From: Watersipora subatra
Taxonomy: Eukaryota > Bryozoa > Gymnolaemata > Cheilostomatida > Watersiporidae
Length of the DNA stretch: 64,000 nucleotides
Direction of reading: 5' to 3'
NCBI RefSeq assembly: GCF_963576615.1
Contig: NC_088714.1
Coordinates: 29,198,558-29,262,557 of the forward strand
The translations under genes and the position numbers were made by a program. How positions within the stretch are numbered: position 1 is the first letter of the stretch; each line of letters starts with the position of its first letter. Shown in pieces: positions 50,784 through 60,900 of this stretch. The notes under the pieces are model-generated. The model worked only from the letters and a program-made list of their open reading frames with translations, was not told where the DNA came from and did no database searches.

Positions 50784-51990
50784 TTAGTTAAAATATGATT
50801 TACAGCTACAGTATAGCCTCATTTCAAAGTCAGCAACACAGTTAGCTGATTGGCCGTATAGACTGACCCTACTGATGCCCTTCACCTCTGCTTTCTTGGA
50901 GCCATCCGAATACACATGAACTGTTGCTGAAAACTCAGCATCGCTCGGTTTCATTCCGATTGTCACTAAAAGTTCATTAATATTGGAGTCTTGAATATCG
51001 TACCTGTGGTTGATATTCGCAGCTTTAATGTAGCGTAACTGATAAGTAAGGCAGAGGTTTCTGTTAACTTCGGTTAACTCGTTAACTCGATCTACAATAG
51101 CTTGTGCGGCTTCCTGTGTTAGCTTATTATCAAGAGGGTATTCTGAAGAGCTTCGACAGCCACAAAAATGGTCAGAAATACCGGCATCAGCGCAAGTCCT
51201 TTTTTCGTCTATCGGTTCAAAAAAACTTTTTCCATAATTTTCCATACCAGCGGCAGCAGCTGACGACAGCGCTCCGTCCGCAAAATCTAGTAAAGTTCTA
51301 TGTAAGTCATACGGTGAAGTGAGTCTATTGTCAGCATTTACTTTAAATATCTCCATCTCCTTAGCGTACTTGCGCTGAAACCAATCCGGAATAATCCAGT
51401 GCATCATGGGACTGTTTTCCTCATTTTGACCTATTTTGGTGGCTCTAAGTCCTCCATAACGATAGCCATGATCCGAATAGAATACTAAAATGGTGTTGTT
51501 TAGAGAGTTCGACTTGTCGAGGTCTCGAAAGAGATTATAATAGTACACATCTGATTGGCCGAGAGAGTTAGCGTTCTCGTGAGATACCATCGTTGTCCAG
51601 CTCCATAAAAAGTAAGGAAAATTGATCTTAGAATACTGTTTTACGAACGATGATGTCCAATCTCCTTCCCACACATGCATCCCCTTATCGAGGTAACAAA
51701 AGTCGACCCACCAACTTTTAGCTATTCTCGGCTCGGCCACAACAGAAAATGGTTTAGAATAGTGATCAGACGGCTTGTAATGAAATCCCTTTTTTAGCCA
51801 GTTAAAGAGGGCTCCAGTCTTGTAGTCCTCATAGTAGCCAGTTACGAAACTGTCATTGTTAAACCACTTAAATATAAGGGGGTCATCATCAAAGAATCTG
51901 TTGAAATTGATGCCGATCCCTTCTTCTACAGGCCTGCCTGTCAGCACGGTGTACAGGTTCATGAATGTGTTATCTTGCAGCCTATTATAG
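50784..51990 (-). CDS. DUF229 gene exon 6 (catalytic core and C-terminus)
   Basis: Acceptor TGTTTTTAG|CTATAA, phase 2, stop TAA at 50784-50786. Carries NRLQDNTFMNLYTVLTGRP, the HEN motif and FYSDHGYRYGGLR, then the family's long C-terminal part, with cysteines near CADAGISDHFCGC. Uninterrupted for 402 codons. Confidence 0.9.
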
Positions 51991-54900
51991 CTAAAAACAT
52001 AAAGTAAAACAGCCATTATTATATTTCTTGGTTTTATATAAATTTTTAGGACTTGAATTATTACACAAAAACACTGGACTTAAGTATAACTTAGCTAAAA
52101 TATCATAAAAATAAACAACCAAATACATGTTACAATCATACCTCTACATATGGAATAAATTTATTCCAAGATTTGCTTTATATGTTAAAACTCATGTCTT
52201 TTAAGGTTGACTTGCAACAAAATTCACATTACAGTTATTTGGTATCAAAAGATTCACCATGTCTTACTCTGTTGTGTTGTAGGTGTCAAATACGTGGAAA
52301 TGTGATTACCAGCTCTTAAAAGCTCAAAAACAAAAAGCCGCAGTAGATTGGAATCTGTTTATTTATCTGACATAGTCATTACAGTTTGGTTATCATCTTG
52401 TCACGTATGTTCTCACATGAATTGAAAGGCCAATAAAAATTTTAATGTAAAACTTATCGTAGCCCTAGTTTATAACAAACACTTCGGGTTTTACCAAAGA
52501 CCCCGTATCAAATATAGATGCTTGCTACTTTACAGTTTTCTTTCGGCATTATTCAATCGTCAAGTCGTAATCTGATCACATGACCCAATACTTCGCAAAT
52601 AACTTTTGCACCTCTTTTCGATTAACACAGGTAACCAACAGGCTCGTCATGATTATCAGACAATGATATATACTCCTTCGAGGTAAGGTTAATAAATTTA
52701 ACGATTTTTTACAGTAAGTTATAAGATATCAGTGCTAAAAGTGACAGCATTACAATGACGATAAAACAGACGCGTAAAAACAATGGACATGGTTTTATTG
52801 AATGAGTGAAGTATATTTGTGAAAATATTTCGACGAATGAGGTTGCATGAAAGTGTAAACGGAAACCATCCTGTAACAACTACGTCTCATTTGAGCCCTT
52901 TGGAAAGCAAATCCACACTACGGCCGTCTAGTGTGGCTGCGATTAACTGTTCGTTTTTGAGTTTTTAAGAGCTTGTAATCACATTTCCATATATTTTGCA
53001 CCTACAACACAACAGAGTAAGACATGGTGAATCTTATGATACCAAATAACTGTAATGTGAATTTTGTTGCAAGTCAACCTTCAAACATTTAAACACATGT
53101 AAAAAACCTACATAAAAAACTAAAGTTAAACATTTAGTAAAAGGTAAAGAAGGATATAAATAAAGCAATGAGTGTTAAATAAAGATTTAAATTGTTACTT
53201 TAGCCTAAAGAGACGTGAAATAATGTAAGTACAGCGATGAACAGAGGTAAATATGGTGCTAAAGAATTACAGTGTTACTTACTCTATCATAAACTAGCTA
53301 AAGCTTCAACTAACTTAGGTTTAATTTTTTTATTATCTGTGTAAATTTTTGCATTTTTAATTTCTCTGGTCTTTTCACCTCTAACTACAAACTCTGAGAT
53401 GTTTAAAAATTTCAAACAGTTTAAAACATTAGGAAATATTTTGAGCGTAGAATCAAATATTTGTAGAAAATCCATGCCTCATGTTGAAAAGTTGGTACAC
53501 TAAACAACTTTAACAATGTAAGTAAATGTGAGTAATGTAGGTTCTCAACAATTGCAAGAATTAACAGGATGATAAGTAATGACTTCAAGAGGGAACTTAA
53601 TTCACAGTAACCTACTAACACAAAAATAGTTTATATTAAAGTTGTGTCCAACCATTTATGATTTAATGGAATCCTGTCAAAATATTTGTCAAATATAAAA
53701 CTTTCACGTGGGGTTGAATTACAGATGCTTTTAACTGAAATGAATGTTGTTAGCCGAGCATTGTCAAGGATTTAAGGACATTGTGCCTGCTGCCTTATTT
53801 AACACAATTCAGGGCTGTTACATATTTATCAAGTAAGATGATTTCTCAGTTTGTATGAGCAGCAGACGCTGCCACGAGTATAGATAGCTTCTATTTTTTA
53901 TACAGATAGACTTCAAAATTGCACCTTCAATCTACCGGCTCTTTACACAAAAAAATATCCATCATCCAGAGAAATGTAAAATGGGTGAATATAATTTTGA
54001 ACAAACCAAGCTGTTATATTTCACATGAAAGAGAAGGCTGTAAATAATGTTGAAACTGATAGATTTGATGTCATAGATGACTAAAATAAAATTGGAATCA
54101 ACTCGATCGACAGTTCACCTCTACATAGGTGAATACATCATCAATAAAGAGCAACATTTTAGTGTTGGACACGAAATACTGCAATTTAATTAAATGTAGA
54201 CAATTCACACTCAAGTCTTCAGACAGACGTCCCCTCAGCGGTTATCTGTCGCCTGTGTTCACTGTAAACCGATGGCATCATTGAGGCGATGCTGATACGA
54301 TGAGGAAGATTCCTGCTTCCGATAGTGTGCTGAGCATTTGCAACAACCTATACAATGTGCACCCTTTCAGTGATTGGCCGCTATGGACTGCTTGATCTAT
54401 GTTTTCGTATATGACAGTTGCTGCAGGACTAGTAAATCATCGTTTCAGCAACTGTGATGTGTAATAAGAATGCCAAGTCACAGATTATTTGTTGATGGAA
54501 ACACGGATGGGTTTGTGATAGTATAAACATTGATATCACAGACGATCACCAAAGTATTGTGTGAACACGTATGTGTGTTAAACCAGACACAACGATATAG
54601 TGTGAACCAACCTTATGTAATGCTTACAACATGCAATGTCAAAGTAAGTAAGTCAAACCAGCAATTACGACAGTAAATCTGACGAATGAACATTGATAAA
54701 TGCACCAACTGAAAAAGCTTTGAGTTTGTACAGGAAATATCTGTCTCAAGCTTACCAGGCATGAAAAAGCCAATAGTGTGCTACTAACCCTTTGAATGTA
54801 ACCAGATTATGATTCTGTCTCAAATATCCGACAGTCCTCGGCAGGTGTCTATAGCCCTGATTCAATGACGTGGAGTCAATACCAAACATCAAAATGCTCA

Positions 54901-57900
54901 TCTTTTCTGTGAATCTACGTGATTTAGTTTGTTTGACTTTCCTTTCTAGAGCTTCCTTAGCTCGTCTCTGTGCGAGTTTAAGAGGTACATAGCTGGAGTA
55001 GTCTCTGTATGTCTGTAGAAGGAGCAAAGTTTATGACTAAATATGTGAGTTTACTAGATACATAGCTGGAGTAGTCTCTGTATGCCTGTAGAAGGAGCAA
55101 TGTTTATCACTAAATATGTGAGCTTACTAGGTACATAGTTGGAGTAGTCTCTGTATGTCTGTAGAAGAAGCAAAGTTTATAACTAAATATGTGAGTTTAC
55201 TAGATACCTAGCTGGAGTAGTCTCTGTATGTCTGTAGAAGAAGCAAAGTTTATGACTAAATATATGAGTTTACTAGGTACATAGCTGGAGTAGTCTCTGT
55301 ATGTCTGTAGAAGAAGCAAAGTTTATGACTAAATATGTGAGTTTACTAGATACATAGCTGGAGTAGTCTCTGTATGTCTGTAGAAGAAGCAAAGTTTATG
55401 ACTAAATATATGAGTTTACTAGGTACATAGCTGGAGTAGTCTCTGTATGTCTGTAGAAGAAGCAAAGTTTATGACTAAATATGTGAGTTTACTAGATACA
55501 TAGCTGGAGTAGTCTCTGTATGTCTGTAAAAGGAGCAAAGTTTATGACTAAATATGTGAGTTTACTAGATACATAGCTGGAATAGTCTCTGTATGTCTGT
55601 AAAAAGAGCAAAGTTTATGACTAAATATGTGAGTTTACTAGGTACATAGTTGGAGTAGTCTCTGTATGTCTGTAGAAGGAGCAAAGTTTATGACTAAATA
55701 TGTGAGTTTACTAGGTACATAGCTGGAGTAGTCTCTGTATGTCTGTAGAAGGAGCAAAGTTTATGACTAAATATGTGAGTTTACTAGATACATAGCTGGA
55801 GTAGTCTCTGTATGTCCGTAAAAAGAGCCAAGTTTTTGACTAAATCGTCCAGGCAAGGTCAGGTGAAAATAACAAGGAATAGAAATGGTGTGTCTGGACT
55901 ATGAAAAATGAAGCTCTCATAAAAGTTAATAGTAGCCACACTTGAAGAACCAACAAATGTTTTGATAATGGTATTGATGATTCACGAGCACATGTAACAC
56001 AAGAATTTTAATAACTCTAATATATCTTGTTCTGACTTTGATCTATGTCAAAACCATTGAACAGCACGTACAACTAATAGGTCAGCCAAGGTCAATTATA
56101 AGCAACAATCAATGCAGAGTGCATGCCAAAAATCTATGGGAGGATACTGTGATGAAGTCAGCAAAGGTCAATTGTAGGCAACAATGAGCAGAGAGTGTAT
56201 CCCTGGGCTGTGGAAAGCAAAGCTATCATAACGAGTGATGCTGTTAAAGTTCATAGATTAAACTGTACTAGGGAGTACCTAGTATAGTAGTAAATCTTAT
56301 TAGGCTCTTTAAAGGTGTTCAATATGCAGAGCTATGATTAAATCCTGCCAGAAATACATGTTTACTTCTGCCTGTGCAATAGTATAGAATAAAAATAGAG
56401 ATGGACTCTTTACATAGTCTTAGTGAACGAAGCAAGGAAACAAAAAACCACATGATATACATATGCATAATATAGTGTATATACCACAAGTAACTAGATA
56501 CCATAACAATACATGCTTTACATAAGGAGATACCATAACAATACATACATCAAGTAACTATGTACCATAACAATACATACCTCAAGTAATTAGATACCAT
56601 AACAATACATACCTCAAGTAACTAGATACCATAACAATACATACCTCAAGTAACTAGATACCATAACAATGCATACCTCAAGTAACTAGATACCATAACA
56701 ATACATGCCTCAAGTAACTAGGTACCATAACAATACATACCTCAAGTAACTATGTACCATAACAATACATACCTCAAGTAATTAGATACCATAACAATAC
56801 ATACCTCAAGTAACTAGATACCATAACAATGCATACCTCAAGTAACTAGATACCATAACAATACATGCCTCAAGTAACTAGGTACCATAACAATACATAC
56901 CTCTAGTAACTAGCTACCATAACAATACATACCTCAAGTAACTAGATACGATAAGAATACATAACTCAAGTAACCAGATACCATAACAATACACACCTCA
57001 AGTAACTAGATACCATAAAAATACATACCTCAAGTAGCTAGATACCATAACAATACATACCTCATGTAACTAGGTACCATACCAATACATACCTCAAGTA
57101 GCTAGATACTATAATAATACATATCTCAAGTAACTAGATACCATAACAATACATACCTCAAGTAACTAGCTACCATAACAATACATACCTCAAGAAACTA
57201 GATACCATAACAATACATACCCCAAGTAACTAAATACCATAACAATACATACCTCAAGTAACTAGATACCATATGAATACATAGCTCAAGTATCTATGTA
57301 CCATAACAATACATACCTTAAGTAATCAGAGTAACAATTATATATGTTACAATATTTATGTTCATTATGAGTGATCACACAGGGTCACCGTATGAGGTTG
57401 TCATATTAAAATTCTGTTTAATCTGGGTTAACATGGCCTCAGAGTGACAGACTCATAACAAGTTAGTGATGACAGCATTTAGACATTCATAGTTGCTTCG
57501 TGAAACCTAATATAGTGTTGATTCTTAGATTAATTATAGCATGCAGTACCTTCTCATGTAAGATTATTTGTAACATGTGTACAAAGAAAACCAGCTACAC
57601 AAGACCCATGCACAACCTCCTACCTCTACAAATGCCCAAGTGCAGACAATTTCCACAAACTCATCAGTCAGTTCTGTGGGCTTGTTTGTCAGTGACAGCC
57701 AATCGGTGAAAAATGCTGCTTCATCCGTTTCGGCATAATCATATGTTCTGTATATGTATCGGAATTTACAACTTTCCCCTAAATGAGACCAACTCTGAAG
57801 TCATGCAAGTAGCATCACACATCACCCTGTGTTACTTTAAGGCACGCTCGTATGCTAGCATTAGGTAAGTATTTCATCTAATGCTAAAATGGCAGAACAA

Positions 57901-60900
57901 TTTAATAGACAGAGAGCAAACCTGTAGTTGTCAAAATTGAAATGATTAGTATAAATATAGCAGACACAACTAAACTGTTTACCACGGCTCACTAAGATGA
58001 GTCATGAGAACAAGGGACAAAGTCAAAAGTGAAATGATTAGTATAAATATGGCAGACATAACTAAACTGTGTACCACGGCTCGCTAAGATGAGTCATGAG
58101 AACAAGGGATCAAGTCAAAAGTGAAACGATTAGTATAAATATGGCAGACACAACTAAACTGTTTACCACGGCTCGCTAAGATATGTCATGAGAACAAGGG
58201 ATAAAGTCAAAAGTGAAACGATTAGTATAAATATGGCAGACATAACTAAACTGTGTACCACGGCTCGCTAAGATGAGTCATGAGAACAAGGGATAAAGTC
58301 AAAAGTGAAATGATTAGTATAAATATGGCAGATACAACTAAACTGTTTACCACGGCTCGCTAAGATGAGTCATGAGAACAAGGGATAAAGTCAAAAGTGA
58401 AATGATTAGTATAAATATGGCAGACATAACTAAACTGTTTACCACGGCTCGCTAAGATGAGTCATGAGAACAAGGGATAAAGTCAAAAGTGAAACGATTA
58501 GTATAAATATGGCAGACATAACTAAACTGTGTACCACGGCTCGCTAAGATGAGTCATGAGAACAAGGGATAAAGTCAAAAGTGAAATGATTAGTATAAAT
58601 ATGGCAGACACAACTAAACTGTTTACCACGGCTCGCTATGATGAGTCATGAGAACAAGGGATAAAGTCAAAAGTGAAACGATTAGTATAAATATGGCAGA
58701 TACAACTAAACTGTTTACCACGGCTCGCTAAGATGAGTCATGAGAACAAGGGATAAAGTCAAAAGTGAAATGATTAGTATAAATATGGCAGATACAACTA
58801 AACTGTTTACCACGGCTCGCTAAGATGAGTCATGAGAACAAGGGATCAAGTCAAAAGTGAAATGATTAGTATAAATATGGCAGACATAACTAAACTGTTT
58901 ACCACGGCTCGCTAAGATGTGTCATGAGAACAAGGGATAAAGTCAAAAGTGAAACGATTAGTATAAATATGGCAGACACAACTAAACTGTGTACCGCGGC
59001 TCACTAAGATGAGTCATGAGAACAAGGGATTAAAAATGACAGCTATGGCGCCTTACATTGCCTCGCGCTCCGTGTTCGCAACTCGAGTTTTACAACTCGA
59101 GTTGCCGAGTTTTTGAGTTTTAGTTTTTGAGTTTGAGTTTTTTTACTCGGCCTGGGTTTTTGATGAGCTTGAGTAATGTTACGCAAAACCAACACGGGTT
59201 TGTAAAAAAAGCAAAGTGAGTAATTGGGGTGTCTCATTTACAGAACATTAACAGAAATTTAATAATAATTATTTAAATATATATACACATTTAAATTATA
59301 TATATTGGCGATATTTTCGCATATTTATTTCTATAAATATAACGAGACAAAAACAATTGTAGAATGTAAAAGGCAAACTAAAAAACAATCTATGTGGGAG
59401 CCGGGCCACTTCTTTTTCAAATGAAAAAAGAGTTATCTCTCTAGAACCTGACAAGTAGCTGAATGAACACCAAAAATAAACTTAGAAATTATGTCAACGA
59501 CGTTTAATGATGCACCAAAAAAAATTCCATATAAAAATATAGCTAGAGAAAATGAAATGGTGAGATGTTCTTAAGCCGAGTTGTTGAACTCGAGTCGTTG
59601 TTGAAAGAACTCGGCTTGGGTTTTTGATCAACTCGAGTTGTGTAACTCGAGTTGTACAACTCGAGTTATATTTACAAACTCGAGTTGGTAAATATAACTC
59701 GAGTTGTACAACTTGAGTTGCAAACTCCGCACACTATAATTCGCCAGTAGCTTTAGTTTTACAGTACATACAAACATAGTGTAATTTTCTATTAGCTAAC
59801 TGGTGCCTATTGATGTACCATTGTTAATATAACCAGACCTATGGTTATGCTACCGTATGTTGCGTGTTCACAACTCGAGTTGTGCAACTCGAGTTATGCA
59901 ACTCTAGTTGTGAACACACAACGCGAGGCACTGTAAGGCGCCATAGATAATGTACCTGATACTAGCTAATGTCCCTGTTACTAGGTACTGTGCCTGATAC
60001 TAGATAATGTACCTGATATTACGTAATGGTAATATGCCTGATACTAGGTAATGTCCTTGATACTAGGTAATGTACCTGATACTAAGTAATGTACCTGATA
60101 CTACGTAATGTACCTGATACTAGGTAATGTACCTGATACTAGGTAATGTAACTGATACTAGGTAATGTACCTGATACTAGGTAATGTACCTGATACTACG
60201 TAATGTACCTGATACTAGGTAATGTACCTGATACTAGGTAATGTACCTGATACTAGGTAATGAACCTGATACTAGGTAATGTACCTGATACTACGTAATG
60301 TACCTGATACTAAGTAATGTACCTGATACTACGTAATGTACCTGATACTAGGTAATGTACCTGATACTAGGTAATGTACCTGATACTTGGTAATGTACCT
60401 GATACTAGGTAATGTACCTGATACTAGGTAATGTACCTGATACTAGGTAATGTACCTAATACTAGGTAATGTAGCTGATACTAGGTAATGTACCTGATAC
60501 TAGGTAATGTACCTGATACTAGGTAATGTACCTGATACTAGGTAATGTACCTGATACTAGGTAATGTCCTTGATGCTAGGTGATGTACCTGATACTAGGT
60601 AATGCACCTGATACTAGGTAATGCACCTGATACTAGGTAATGCACCTGATACTAGGTAATGTACCTGATACTAGGTAATGCACTTGAAACTAGGTAATGT
60701 GCCTGATACTATGTAATGTGCCTGATACTAGGTAATGAACCTGATATTAAGTAAATGTGCCTGATACTCGGTAAAATACCTAATACTAGGTAGCAAAAAG
60801 AGCCAGCGAATAGACTATGGTTTATCAACAATGCCGACGAATCCAAAAATATGGCAGAAGTTTAACATATAATACCTGGCATGAATGTTCTATCTATAAT

